A DNA stretch of 58,558 bases from positions 1-58,558 of IMG/VR virus record IMGVR_UViG_3300010403_000180; one strand, 5' to 3'. How positions within the stretch are numbered: position 1 is the stretch's first letter; each line of letters begins with the position of its first letter. This document shows, one piece after another, positions 46,113-54,721 of the stretch. Made by a program: the position numbers and the translations under genes. The notes below the pieces were generated by a model, which saw only the letters and a list, made by a program, of their open reading frames with translations, was not told the DNA's origin and did no database searches. The stretch comes from a virus.

Positions 46113-47105
46113 TTAGTTAATGGCAAACCTTTTATTAAGGTCTAGCCTTGTTAGTATTCCAACGAACCCCGTGGCTGGGATGCCATGTCGCTTCTGGTAA
46201 ACCTTCACGGCCGCAGTGGTCTTTGGTCCGTAATACCCAAGGTTGGCACCTACTTCCTCACGGTGAAGTTCCCCATCGTAAATCAAGCACTCCTGCAAAA
46301 TCTTCGTTTCGGGGTTTAGCTTCTGGCTTGGGCCAAGGTTATTTCCAAAGAAGTAAGCTGGCTTGTTGGTTGGGTCGGGCAATAATTCCTGCCAATTATT
46401 TGGCAGGTCTTTTAGTATAGCCCAGGCTTCAAATGGGGTGTAGTTAAGCGGTGCTTTGAAAAGTCCGCTATCTCCCCAAAATTCTCCCCAGCTATTCTGA
46501 CCAATAATAAATTCTTTGAAGTATCCGTGCTCTTTTACGGCATGTCCCCAGATAGTTTCTCCTGCCATCGGTGGTCTAATCAATCCTGTCTGCCATCCGC
46601 CATTAGAGCCATGAAAACCCACCATAACGGCTCCTAGGGTGTATACCGCACGCTTAATGGCCTCTGGGGTAGGTTCAACCCGTACAAAGCCTTTAATGCG
46701 GTACTTGGCTATTAACGGTGCATCGTTGGGGTCTCCGCCTTTGGGCAGGCATCCGATGTTCTTCATTATCAGCATGGCGGTTCTTAAAAATGTGCCATCT
46801 AAGCTTGGAAAACCGTCAACCAGTTTGCACTGTTCATACATCCAGTCATCATCAAATTCCATTAGATTTCCTTCTTCTTTTTCCTTGCCCTCTTTTACAG
46901 AACAAGAGGAACAGCCAACGCATTTTGGTTTCTGTCCCTGATTCTTTTGGGTGGTCTTTCCCAAATCAAATTGGTCTGGGATTGGATTCTCTCCCAAAAT
47001 ATTTTCAATCACCGCCTCGGCGGGAATGTCTCTATGGTCAGTTAATGAAGGAAACACATTGTTCACTCTCACATCAACTGGCAGTTTTGGTTCTTCTACT
47101 GGCAT
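46113..47105 (-). CDS. Papain-like cysteine protease with peptidoglycan-binding domain
   Basis: 330 residues. 'QKNQGQKPKCVGCSSCSVKE' gives the oxyanion Gln (~56) and catalytic Cys (~62) of the C1 family. GETIWGHAVKEHGYFKEFII holds His (~188), and 'IIGQNSWGEFWGDSGLFKAP' the 'NSWG' Asn (~204). The C-terminus GYYGPKTTAAVKVYQKRHGI (~290-310) is a peptidoglycan-binding repeat (PG_binding_1). No signal peptide. It probably cuts peptide bonds in the cell wall or processes proteins during lysis. C1-type enzymes are unusual in phage lysis cassettes. Confidence 0.85.
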   Translation of the reverse strand: MPVEEPKLPVDVRVNNVFPSLTDHRDIPAEAVIENILGENPIPDQFDLGKTTQKNQGQKPKCVGCSSCSVKEGKEKEEGNLMEFDDDWMYEQCKLVDGFPSLDGTFLRTAMLIMKNIGCLPKGGDPNDAPLIAKYRIKGFVRVEPTPEAIKRAVYTLGAVMVGFHGSNGGWQTGLIRPPMAGETIWGHAVKEHGYFKEFIIGQNSWGEFWGDSGLFKAPLNYTPFEAWAILKDLPNNWQELLPDPTNKPAYFFGNNLGPSQKLNPETKILQECLIYDGELHREEVGANLGYYGPKTTAAVKVYQKRHGIPATGFVGILTRLDLNKRFAIN

Positions 47106-47145
47106 AGTTTTTTTGTTTAATAATATTGTTTAAATTTTGAATGGA

Positions 47146-47384
47146 GGGGCGTGCTAAGCAACCTCCTTGATGCCAATGGCAAAATGTTTGAGAGGGATAA
47201 TTGCACGCCCCATAATAGTGGGGCTTCCATGCCCCGAAGCAGCAAAATGACTTATATCTCCCCAACACGATTGGGGGAATCCGACTAAGACTCTTTTGCT
47301 GTTCCTTACGCATTCGCTGTTCCTGACGGTACACAGGTGGTAGCGAAGCACCAGTGTTTTATCGGGGAATCCGTTCCCCATGGG
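47146..47384 (-). other. Structured intergenic region with repeated GC hairpins
   Basis: GGGGCGTGC (47146-47154) and GCACGCCCC (47203-47211) are perfect inverted repeats. GGGGC/GCCCC (47220-47224, 47231-47235), CCCCAA/TTGGGG (47260-47265, 47271-47276) and GGGGAA/TTCCCC (47364-47369, 47374-47379) add three hairpins. No gene in the gap has a good start. GGGGAATCCG recurs twice. Candidate RNA element or leader before the protease gene. Confidence 0.45.
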
Positions 47385-47624
47385 TTAATTATTCCACGAA
47401 CTCTCGCCAGCCACAAGGGGCTTGGGTTCTTCGGTTGCTTTTTTGGTAACGCTTCTCTGGGCGACCACCTTGCCCACTTCTGCCCACAAGTCCATTTCCA
47501 AGGACTCGCCTTTGGTAATCGCCAGATTGGCGTAGAACTCCAGGTCGCTCATGGCCTGTTTGAGGTCAGCCCTCGTCCTTATGACAAGGGTCGGATTGAC
47601 CTGTTCCTTCGTTGCGGTCAGCAT
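47385..47624 (-). CDS. Unknown small protein
   Basis: 79 residues. 'VNPTLVIRTRADLKQAMSDL' is alpha/beta and 'YANLAITKGESLEMDLWAEV' follows, with a Lys/Glu-rich tail. A strong GGAGG lies ten bases before ATG 47624, unusually clear for this genome. No family recognised. Confidence 0.7.
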   Translation of the reverse strand: MLTATKEQVNPTLVIRTRADLKQAMSDLEFYANLAITKGESLEMDLWAEVGKVVAQRSVTKKATEEPKPLVAGESSWNN

Positions 47625-47764
47625 GGGAGAGAACCTCCAAAAGAAGTGAAATGTTATCAGCCCTGTTGGCGGGCAGGCAGACGGACGGTACCACCAGAAG
47701 TGGTGATTGGTCGGGGAATTACTCCGCCAATTCTTTATCTGCCCTCCGCCAACGGGAATGACAA
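47625..47764 (-). other. Intergenic gap, no gene seen
   Basis: 140 bases containing a CACCA-GAAG-TGGTG hairpin (about 47686-47700) and two TTGGCGGAG copies on the minus strand. No coding frame with a good start. Likely leader of the 79-residue gene. Confidence 0.5.
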
Positions 47765-48175
47765 CTATAATGATTTTTTGATAACCTCTTGATGCTCCTT
47801 CTCTAAAATAGAAGTTCTGGCAACGTTCAAGTCGTTAATGTTTTTCATAAAGTTCCTAATATCTTTAAGGACATTTTCTAAGTCTGGGTTTCGGTTCGTA
47901 GCAATTTGATTAAGCGTTTGAATCTGCTTATCTTTTTCACTGACTATTCCTTCAAGCTTTGAAATCCTTCCCGTAAATCTATTTTCCAGTTCGTGCATGG
48001 CCTTTGTCGCCCCAACCAAATTATCACGGCATTCCTGAATGTTTGCCTTTTGTTGTTTGTCTAATGTATCGTAGTTTGCAATAACCTCTTGGGTTATTTT
48101 TTTTGAACCTGACCTCCATTCTTTGAAGCCGAGGAATGCTACTACCAGAAGTGTTGTTACTGCTGTCCAATCCAT
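47765..48175 (-). CDS. Membrane-anchored coiled-coil protein
   Basis: 136 residues. An N-terminal hydrophobic helix (AVTTLLVVAFLGFKEWRSGS) is followed by long coiled coil (ELENRFTGRISKLEGIVSEK, DIRNFMKNINDLNVARTSIL). This N-in anchor plus coiled coil resembles an i-spanin or a hub-linked protein. Four bases after the Ser-Pro repeat gene. Confidence 0.72.
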   Translation of the reverse strand: MDWTAVTTLLVVAFLGFKEWRSGSKKITQEVIANYDTLDKQQKANIQECRDNLVGATKAMHELENRFTGRISKLEGIVSEKDKQIQTLNQIATNRNPDLENVLKDIRNFMKNINDLNVARTSILEKEHQEVIKKSL

Positions 48176-48179
48176 TTTT

Positions 48180-51100
48180 TTACTGACTTAATTCTATAGG
48201 TTTAACCTCCCAAAAGATAGCGGCAAACTGACCAGACTTGACTTCAACCCAGTGTTTTCCAAACCAGTGTCTTACCAGTTCGTAAATAATAGTTTGAAAT
48301 GGCGGTGCTGAAGGGGAAGCGGAGGCACTTATGCTTGGGCTAACAGAGGGAGAAGCACTCGGACTTGCTGAAGGGCTTACTGACGGACTGACTGATGCGG
48401 AAGGTGATTGACTGGGTGAAGAAGAGGGGCTGGAAGAAGGCGAGGCAGAAGCACTCGGGCTTTGGCTTGGTGAAGAACTTGGCGACTGGCTAGGTGAAGA
48501 ACTTGGTGAAACCGAAGGAGAAACACTCGCTGACGGGCTTTGTGAGGGACTGCTGGAAGGGCTGGCAGAAGGAGATGAAGATGGCGAACTGCTTGGCGAA
48601 GCCGAAGCGGAAGGACTTTGACTGGGACTTGAAGAAGGTGAAGATGATGGGCTTGCGGAGGCACTCGGTGATTGTGATGGCGAAGAAGATGGACTTGCAG
48701 ACGGACTGGCAGAGGGCGAAGCTGATGGTGATACGGAAGCTGAAGGTGAGGCACTCGGTGAAGAACTCGGAGATGAGCTTGGTGATGCGGAAGCAGACGG
48801 AGATAATGATGGTGATGCACTCGCACCATCACTCGGTGAGGCGGAAGGGGAAGATGATGGACTTACAGAAGCACTTGGTGAGGCTGACGGAGATGGTGAG
48901 GGGGAAACGGAAGGTGAAGGACTAGGAGAAACTGATGCACTCGGACTTTGTGAGGGACTGCTACTTGGTGAAGCGGACGGACTTACCGAGGGCGATACGC
49001 TGGCGGATGGTGATTGGGAGGGAGAAGGAGATGGTGAAACGGAGGGTGAAACTGAAGGACTAACCGAGGCTGAAGGACTTTGACTGGGAGACGCTGACGG
49101 ACTTACACTGGCACTAGGGCTTTGACTTGGTGAACTGGATGGAGAAGCTGAAGGACTTTCTGACGGGCTTTTAGAAGACGATGGACTGGCTGAAGGTGAT
49201 GAGCTAGGTGATACGGAAGCTGAAGGCGAAGCGGATGGAGAGACTGAAGCACTTGGAGACTGGCTAGGGCTTGGAGAGGGTGAAATTGAGGCACTCGGAG
49301 ATTGGGATGGAGAAGAGGAAGGGCTTACAGAAGGAGACTGTGATGGGCTGCTGGACGGAGAGGCACTCGCACTCGGTGATACCGAGGCGGAGGGGCTTTG
49401 TGAAGGACTACTTGATGGACTAGAACTAGGGCTTGCACTAGGGCTTACGCTCGGAGATACTGATGCAGAGGGAGATTGTGAGGCTGACGGGCTTTGGCTC
49501 GGAGATGAACTTGGCGAGGCGGATGGACTAACCGAAGCGGAGGGTGATTGGCTTGGAGAAGATGATGGAGAGGCGGAGGCGGAGGGTGACTGGGATGCCG
49601 AAGGCGACTGACTGGGTGATGATGAGGGGCTGGATGAGGGAGAGGCGGAGGCACTAGGAGAGGCGGAGGGTGATGAACTTGGACTTGATGATGGTGAAGA
49701 AGATGCGGATGGGGAAGCAGACGGGCTTGAAGAAGGGGATGCTGACGCACTAGGACTTGCTGAGGGAGAGGAGGATGGGGAAGCGGACGGAGAACCAGAT
49801 GCAGAGCCAGCAGTTGGAATATATACAATTAAAATTCCTATTTCATATACCTTGTAGGTATCAGATACCGACTTTGTAGCAAGTCCAATATCGGCACCAC
49901 TACCACTAGGATATGAAGTAATGTTTCCAGCATTAAAGGCTAAAGTTGGAGAAGCTGCTGGGGAACTGATATCTTGAGGCGAGCCGTTAATAATTAGAGA
50001 TATAGTTCTTGGTAAAGTAAGGGACTGAACATTAGCCCAACCAATTACATCAATGATACTAAAACCTGTAATGTTAATATCCCCTTCTGATGCAGTTTCT
50101 ATATTGTATTCTTCAGTCAGGGCTCCCGCAGTGGCTATAGACCAGCCATTAGCAATATCAGTTGCTCTTTCATTAACTTGTGGAGAATGCCCCGTGCCGT
50201 AACCAGAACCACCAGAACCAATTTGAGTAGTCCAATCATTTGCCGTTCCATTCGCCTTTGGACGCTTTGCCGTTACCCAAATATCCCCCGTATCTATCAA
50301 TCCAGCGTAATCATCAACATAAATATCGCTAAGACGGGTAGCCATGGTAGTTGGTGCTCCGCTAACTGCAAAAGTCAATGTGGATGTCCCTGTATTGGTT
50401 ATGGTTGCATTCGTTACCGAAATTGCAGAAACTCCATCCTTGAAAACTTCAAACCTATTATGGGTAGTATCGGTAATGGTATATGCTAAAGAAATTCTAT
50501 ACCATTGCCCAGTTGAAAGAGTTGGACCATCGCCTCCTATTTGATTCGTAGTCTCAAATAACTGTAGAACACCAGCACTTGTAACCTTCAAAGAAGCAAC
50601 AACCGAACCACTACCATTCACCATCTGTAAGATAACTTGTGAACCAGAAGATGGTAAGGTTTCAATATATATATAGTGACTTACTCTTCTACCAGCATCA
50701 TTAAGTATTGCAGATTTTTGTATAAAATTAGAACTACCTCCTGGTAACTTAATTGACTTTATATGCCCCCCATGGACAAAATCTGTTGCCAAGGAAGCAC
50801 CAGAAACAGTGCCCCAAAATCCACCAGCTGTAGTTATGGCAACATTAAAACCAGCATCTCCACCTGGGTCAGCAAAAATTGTATTAGGAGTTCCAGGAGA
50901 AAATGAAGGCGATATTGAGGGACTTACAGATGGAGAAACCGAGGCGGAGGGGCTAGCGGAGGGCGAAGAAGATGGGGAGACGGATGCAGAAGGTGAAGCT
51001 GACGGGCTGGCGGAGGGGCTTCTTGAGGCTGAAGGCGAGAGTGAAGGTGATGCGGAAGGCGAGGCAGATTTTCCAGCAATGAAGTATTTAGGGATTTCTA

Positions 51101-51236
51101 AACCATGTTTTTCAAACCACCAGCACAAGTGAATTGGCTTGTAGTTTAATAGGATTTCTTCACGAACAAAACCCTTCAATAGCCAGTGAAGGGCGTTAGT
51201 AGTTTTGTGAATAATTTTTCCTATTAGTCTTTCCAT
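48180..51236 (-). CDS. Large virion protein with two Ser-Pro repeat arms and a LamG-like domain
   Basis: 1018 residues. Residues 1-56 match the N-module of the 1548-3827 protein (KPIHLCWWFEKHGLEIPKYF at 33-52, same spacing). Residues ~57-112 are a short SPS repeat. Residues ~114-477 are beta-rich with 'GQWYRISLAYTITDTTHNRF' and VFKDGVSAISV, a LamG/concanavalin-like fold. Residues ~478-975 are ~500 residues of SPSASPS-type repeat. The C-terminus (IIYELVRHWFGKHWVEVKSG, then FWEVKPIELSQ) is Trp-rich. Likely a virion fibre or decoration protein. The upstream methyltransferase-like gene overlaps its start by 13 bases. Confidence 0.82.
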   Translation of the reverse strand: MERLIGKIIHKTTNALHWLLKGFVREEILLNYKPIHLCWWFEKHGLEIPKYFIAGKSASPSASPSLSPSASRSPSASPSASPSASVSPSSSPSASPSASVSPSVSPSISPSFSPGTPNTIFADPGGDAGFNVAITTAGGFWGTVSGASLATDFVHGGHIKSIKLPGGSSNFIQKSAILNDAGRRVSHYIYIETLPSSGSQVILQMVNGSGSVVASLKVTSAGVLQLFETTNQIGGDGPTLSTGQWYRISLAYTITDTTHNRFEVFKDGVSAISVTNATITNTGTSTLTFAVSGAPTTMATRLSDIYVDDYAGLIDTGDIWVTAKRPKANGTANDWTTQIGSGGSGYGTGHSPQVNERATDIANGWSIATAGALTEEYNIETASEGDINITGFSIIDVIGWANVQSLTLPRTISLIINGSPQDISSPAASPTLAFNAGNITSYPSGSGADIGLATKSVSDTYKVYEIGILIVYIPTAGSASGSPSASPSSSPSASPSASASPSSSPSASPSASSSPSSSPSSSPSASPSASASPSSSPSSSPSQSPSASQSPSASASPSSSPSQSPSASVSPSASPSSSPSQSPSASQSPSASVSPSVSPSASPSSSPSSSPSQSPSASVSPSASASPSSSPSQSPSVSPSSSPSQSPSASISPSPSPSQSPSASVSPSASPSASVSPSSSPSASPSSSKSPSESPSASPSSSPSQSPSASVSPSASPSQSPSASVSPSVSPSVSPSPSPSQSPSASVSPSVSPSASPSSSPSQSPSASVSPSPSPSVSPSPSPSASPSASVSPSSSPSASPSDGASASPSLSPSASASPSSSPSSSPSASPSASVSPSASPSASPSASPSSSPSQSPSASASPSSSPSSSPSQSPSASASPSSSPSSSPSASPSSSPSQSPSASVSPSVSPSSSPSQSPSSSPSQSPSASASPSSSPSSSPSQSPSASVSPSVSPSASPSASPSVSPSISASASPSAPPFQTIIYELVRHWFGKHWVEVKSGQFAAIFWEVKPIELSQ

Positions 51237-51763
51237 GGATGGAGATTAGGTATCGGCTTATTAACCTGATAATAAAAGATTTGTTCTGCCGAACCACTTG
51301 GCTTGTTAATTCCCATCCGTCTAAATTGATTATATGCTCCCATGTCGGAATGTAAACCATTCACGACAATGTAATTCGCAATTCTTCCAAGATTATTTAC
51401 AAACTCCTTTTTAGTAACAAAGGGACATGGACTTGAGCAGTCCTTAGTATCAAACAAATCTACCAAAACGGCATCAAACTTTCGGAAAGTTTCAACGTAT
51501 TTTTCCGCATCCATTTCAATAAATTCAACTCCGTAGCGGTTCTCTTTTATGGGTTCAATATCCACTGCCGTGATTGGGACATCACCATAGAGCAATCGGA
51601 TTAACCCCGCCACTGTTCCATCTCCATAGCCGAGCATCAAAACACTCTCTGGTTTATATTGCGGAACCATGTAAATCCAATAAGAGAAGGTTAAATACGT
51701 TGTTGGAGGGTATGCCGAATATGAATTACCATTATTGTCCTCCGTTAAGAGTAGATTGCTCAT
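51224..51763 (-). CDS. Spermidine-synthase-like SAM-binding-fold protein (copy 2)
   Basis: 179 residues. SVLMLGYGDGTVAGLIRLLY is the Rossmann loop, followed by ITAVDIEP and 'FDAVLVDLFDTKDCSSPCPF'. Clearly related to the 3824-4342 protein (shared 'WIYMVPQYKPESVL' type start and 'TYLTFSYWIY'). It again lies next to a Ser-Pro repeat protein, but the overlap is 13 bases here and four there. Substrate unknown; methyl or aminopropyl transfer to the repeat arm is a guess. Confidence 0.75.
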   Translation of the reverse strand: MSNLLLTEDNNGNSYSAYPPTTYLTFSYWIYMVPQYKPESVLMLGYGDGTVAGLIRLLYGDVPITAVDIEPIKENRYGVEFIEMDAEKYVETFRKFDAVLVDLFDTKDCSSPCPFVTKKEFVNNLGRIANYIVVNGLHSDMGAYNQFRRMGINKPSGSAEQIFYYQVNKPIPNLHPWKD

Positions 51764-52736
51764 GTGCTTTTAAGTTGTTCAGGGCTTCCTGTGTCCAACC
51801 TGGATTTTTTTCATTGTGGTAGGGTATAGGCCAGAACTTTTCTATTAACCACGATACTGGGTGAATGGCTTTCGGCCACTTATTATTAAAGATTAAATCT
51901 CGCACTTTGTCTCTTGTTTCTTGCTGACTTCTGCCGTTGGTAGGCCAAGGGAAGTGAAGTACGGTGTTGGTTCTAAAAAGGTGGGCATACCAAGTCTTGT
52001 GATTTACTAAAACCCTGCCTCCTGATAGCCATGTTTTACATGCCACTTCAATGCCCTGGCTTCCCCAGTTTCCTAGGGCTTCGTCGCAGATATTCAAGTC
52101 AAAATATTTCTCTCTGGTAAGCATAAAACATGACCCTTGCACTGACATGCTCTCGGTCAAACCTATCGTATCTCTGGCGTTAAAGTATTCTGGTCTGTTT
52201 CGGTATTCGTTAAAATACTGAAAATGCGGCTCTGAATCAAAGCTGTATGAGGTGCTCTGGGGGCTCTCCTTTCCAATCCAAACCATCTTTATTTTTATCC
52301 TTTTGCTTCCACAATTATCACACTTCGGCGGTTTATTTGCTTGGTACCATTTCTTTCCGCACCCATAGCATTTCCAGTCAAAGGCGTGCAGATTTCTCAT
52401 CACTGGTATCATTGTAACATTATCGCCAGCGACCTTAAATGCTTCCAACATTTTTCGGTCAAAACCTTGGTCAAAAGCACAGTGGGCATCCACTTTCATA
52501 ACGTATTTCCCTCTTGCTAATTTAGCGGCGTAATTAGTTGCGGCTCTCTGCCCAACCGACTTGGGAAGGTAAATAATATTCACTCTTTCGTTCTGCACAA
52601 TGGGAGGGTCTGTCCATTCGCCATCTAAAACCGCAATGACTTCGGTGTCTGCTTCTATGTGCTCAATGATATCTTGTATGGTTCTCGCCAGAAGCATTTC
52701 GTTTCTGGCTGGAATCAGTATTGATAAATCCTTCAT
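51732..52736 (-). CDS. Family-2 glycosyltransferase with zinc-ribbon insertion
   Basis: 334 residues. 'LSILIPARNEMLLARTIQDI' is the GT2 start. GKYVMKVDAHCAFDQGFDRK carries the metal site (K-x-D-A-H-C). An insertion FDWKCYGCGKKWYQANKPPK with CDNCGSKRI forms a zinc ribbon. 'TIGLTESMSVQGSCFMLTRE' and GGRVLVNHKTWYAHLFRTNT are the catalytic loop. It is homologous to the enzymes at 56773-57621 and 57609-58388. Confidence 0.9.
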   Translation of the reverse strand: MKDLSILIPARNEMLLARTIQDIIEHIEADTEVIAVLDGEWTDPPIVQNERVNIIYLPKSVGQRAATNYAAKLARGKYVMKVDAHCAFDQGFDRKMLEAFKVAGDNVTMIPVMRNLHAFDWKCYGCGKKWYQANKPPKCDNCGSKRIKIKMVWIGKESPQSTSYSFDSEPHFQYFNEYRNRPEYFNARDTIGLTESMSVQGSCFMLTREKYFDLNICDEALGNWGSQGIEVACKTWLSGGRVLVNHKTWYAHLFRTNTVLHFPWPTNGRSQQETRDKVRDLIFNNKWPKAIHPVSWLIEKFWPIPYHNEKNPGWTQEALNNLKAHEQSTLNGGQ

Positions 52737-53065
52737 CGTTTCTGCCTCATTTTTTTAATTTCTTTGAAATTCTTAATCAGCTTTAAGTTCCCACCAGAAC
52801 TTCCCGTTTCATCTTTATAGGTGTCTCGGTAGTAAGCCAACCGATTTACCATCTTGGTAGCTTGAACCATTGCAGTAACCAGATGCTCTGTTATTTTTTC
52901 CTTCAACTCTTTGTCTGGGTAATCTTGGATTTGGTCATAAATTACCCTTAGCGTTTCACAAATACATTCTTTCCAGTGGGTATCGTAAATAAGCGTCCTT
53001 CTTGCTTCTGCCCTTTCATTAGGTTCCATAAGTTTTAATAATTCCTGGTTGCTTAAATTCTTCAC
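52733..53065 (-). CDS. Unknown helical protein
   Basis: 110 residues as an open frame from GTG 53065; ATG 53029 (MEPNERAEARRTLIYDTHWK) is a good alternative and would leave an 11-base overlap with the previous gene. Helical, with 'LVTAMVQATKMVNRLAYYRD' and a basic end (NFKEIKKMRQKR). Function unknown. Confidence 0.65.
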   Translation of the reverse strand: MKNLSNQELLKLMEPNERAEARRTLIYDTHWKECICETLRVIYDQIQDYPDKELKEKITEHLVTAMVQATKMVNRLAYYRDTYKDETGSSGGNLKLIKNFKEIKKMRQKR

Positions 53066-53225
53066 TCAATCCATTTTTTAGCTGGGCTCGGTATCGGTTT
53101 AAATCCTGAATCCTTTTGGCATCTTCTTTGGTGTGGATATTATCGGCCACCTTTTCTTCTAAAAAATAAATCTTGATGTTGGTGATGCTCAACTCGTCTA
53201 TTAAATCGGCAATGGTTTTGTTCAT
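53019..53225 (-). CDS. Small helical protein, unknown
   Basis: 68 residues. KTIADLIDELSITNIKIYFL and EEKVADNIHTKEDAKRIQDL are amphipathic helices. Overlaps its upstream glycosyltransferase gene by four bases. No motif recognised. Confidence 0.65.
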   Translation of the reverse strand: MNKTIADLIDELSITNIKIYFLEEKVADNIHTKEDAKRIQDLNRYRAQLKNGLSEEFKQPGIIKTYGT

Positions 53226-54028
53226 AATTTTTGGTAGAGTTTACTGATATTTTCTATGTGATACTTTTCGGCTTCGTTAATTAACCTTTCTGCGTCCCAA
53301 CCCTTCTGTAGTTTCTTAACTTCTGAAACCAGCTCTCTCATATTCTTTGCCTTGTAATAAAAGCCATCAACATCTTTGTACCCTAATTTCTGTTCTGAAA
53401 CTGTGGGAATCCCAAACGACATGGCATTTATTATCTTATTAGGGTGGTAATAGGGGGCATGGGTTAAAAATCCGAACGACCCGATTACTTGAATATCTAT
53501 GCTTTCGTAAAACTTAATCGTGTCTTCTCGCTTCTCAAAAGTTAAAAGAGAAACAAATTTTATACCCTCCTTTTCTAAAACTTCTTTTAACTCGGCAACT
53601 ATCCTTCTTTGAAATGGTTGGTTTGCTCCGATGTATCCACAGGTGGTTATCTCTTTTCTGGTTTTTTTCTTTCTTTCAAAATTAACATGATGGTGGGGTA
53701 TGTGGATAACTTTATTCGGTAAAACACTTTCTAGCCATTGTTTATGCGGATTAGTAAGAGCAATAACTTTTAGTTCTGGTCTTCCTTTTAACATCTGCGT
53801 AACTGTCATATCGTCCATGACATCAATGTAGTCATTACTTTTAACTGGCCTAAAGTCTCTTGGTTTAAGGTGGATGCACACATCGTTCTCAAAACCCTCT
53901 GTGGGGTTCAATTTAGCCCCTAGAAACGATGCTATCTCCTTACCCCGAATAATACTTGAAACCCGTTGGAGTGTTTTCCCACTGGGTTTGTTTAAGATAA
54001 ATGGTTCTTTTGCAAAAAATGAAATCAT
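53222..54028 (-). CDS. GT-B-like glycosyltransferase
   Basis: About 268 residues from ATG 54028, overlapping the previous stop by four bases. 'ELKVIALTNPHKQWLESVLP' and 'NKVIHIPHHHVNFERKKKTR' form the hinge, TCGYIGANQPFQRRIVAELK the donor domain start, and 'KIINAMSFGIPTVSEQKLGY' the donor site with an N-A-M..G-x-P motif. 'NDVCIHLKPRDFRPVKSND' precedes. A GT4-like enzyme lacking the usual catalytic Glu. Confidence 0.8.
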   Translation of the reverse strand: MISFFAKEPFILNKPSGKTLQRVSSIIRGKEIASFLGAKLNPTEGFENDVCIHLKPRDFRPVKSNDYIDVMDDMTVTQMLKGRPELKVIALTNPHKQWLESVLPNKVIHIPHHHVNFERKKKTRKEITTCGYIGANQPFQRRIVAELKEVLEKEGIKFVSLLTFEKREDTIKFYESIDIQVIGSFGFLTHAPYYHPNKIINAMSFGIPTVSEQKLGYKDVDGFYYKAKNMRELVSEVKKLQKGWDAERLINEAEKYHIENISKLYQKL

Positions 54029-54720
54029 ACTAGGTCTTGTGGCATAAACCACCCTTTAAGATTTTGTATTTCGTCCTCCCTCCAACCAGTTGGCTTCTTT
54101 CGGAATCCCTCTTTGTTCATCTTCTTTGGGGTCATATTGTGGTTGTCCCGAATATCTATAATCGGAAAATCTGAAATCCATTCCTCTGCTTTTGCAAGTT
54201 CTAGGTGATTGCCTTTATGTCGGCCTGGCTCGTACCCCAAATTCCTTGCCCAGCTTGGATTCCCGCCTGTTGGTAATTTGTCCCAACCATTTTGGTAAAT
54301 CAGTTCCAGTCTCCGCTTAAAAAAAGCAAGTGCTAATTTTCGGTTAGCACACATTCCCGAAAGAGAAGCTTGATGGTCATAGGCAACAACCCTCTTGCCG
54401 CTGTAATCCCACTTCCAAATGTTCGTATTATAGTAAAAAGTATCATCTCGTGGCGGGGTAAATCCAAAATGAGAAGGATGGTAGAGCACATCATGTTCGC
54501 AAAAGAAAACGTAATCCTCTTTGCTATTTTCCAGTGCTGCAATTATCCTTTTGAAATATCCCACAATACTTGGGTCTGGCACCACCACGTTACTGCCAAA
54601 TTCCATGGGCTTCAAAGAAGCAGAGCTTATCGGCAATCCGCTTTTGAGAATCTGCTTTTGCACGCCATCCGTGATAGATGGCCTAGCCGAGTTGTTTGTA
54701 TAGTAGATTATTCCCTTCAT
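54025..54720 (-). CDS. Glycosyltransferase-like protein (GT-A-type)
   Basis: 231 residues. IIYYTNNSARPSITDGVQKQ is an uncommon start; 'ALENSKEDYVFFCEHDVLYH' contains an EHD acidic motif like those of GT-A enzymes. 'GKRVVAYDHQASLSGMCANR' and 'AEEWISDFPIIDIRDNHNMT' complete it. Overlaps the neighbour by four bases. Family assignment uncertain. Confidence 0.72.
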   Translation of the reverse strand: MKGIIYYTNNSARPSITDGVQKQILKSGLPISSASLKPMEFGSNVVVPDPSIVGYFKRIIAALENSKEDYVFFCEHDVLYHPSHFGFTPPRDDTFYYNTNIWKWDYSGKRVVAYDHQASLSGMCANRKLALAFFKRRLELIYQNGWDKLPTGGNPSWARNLGYEPGRHKGNHLELAKAEEWISDFPIIDIRDNHNMTPKKMNKEGFRKKPTGWREDEIQNLKGWFMPQDLV

Positions 54721-54721
54721 T

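Noticed and set aside
47074-47334. 86-residue minus-strand frame starting GTG
   Set aside because: Overlaps the protease start by 32 bases and covers inverted repeats; no similarity seen. Left out but not fully excluded.
47154-47381. 75-residue minus-strand frame in the hairpin region
   Set aside because: No ribosome-binding site, composition not protein-like, and overlaps strong hairpins.
53701-53709. Fourth TTATCCACA DnaA box on the minus strand
   Set aside because: Lies inside the glycosyltransferase gene without a promoter nearby; probably chance or coding constraint.
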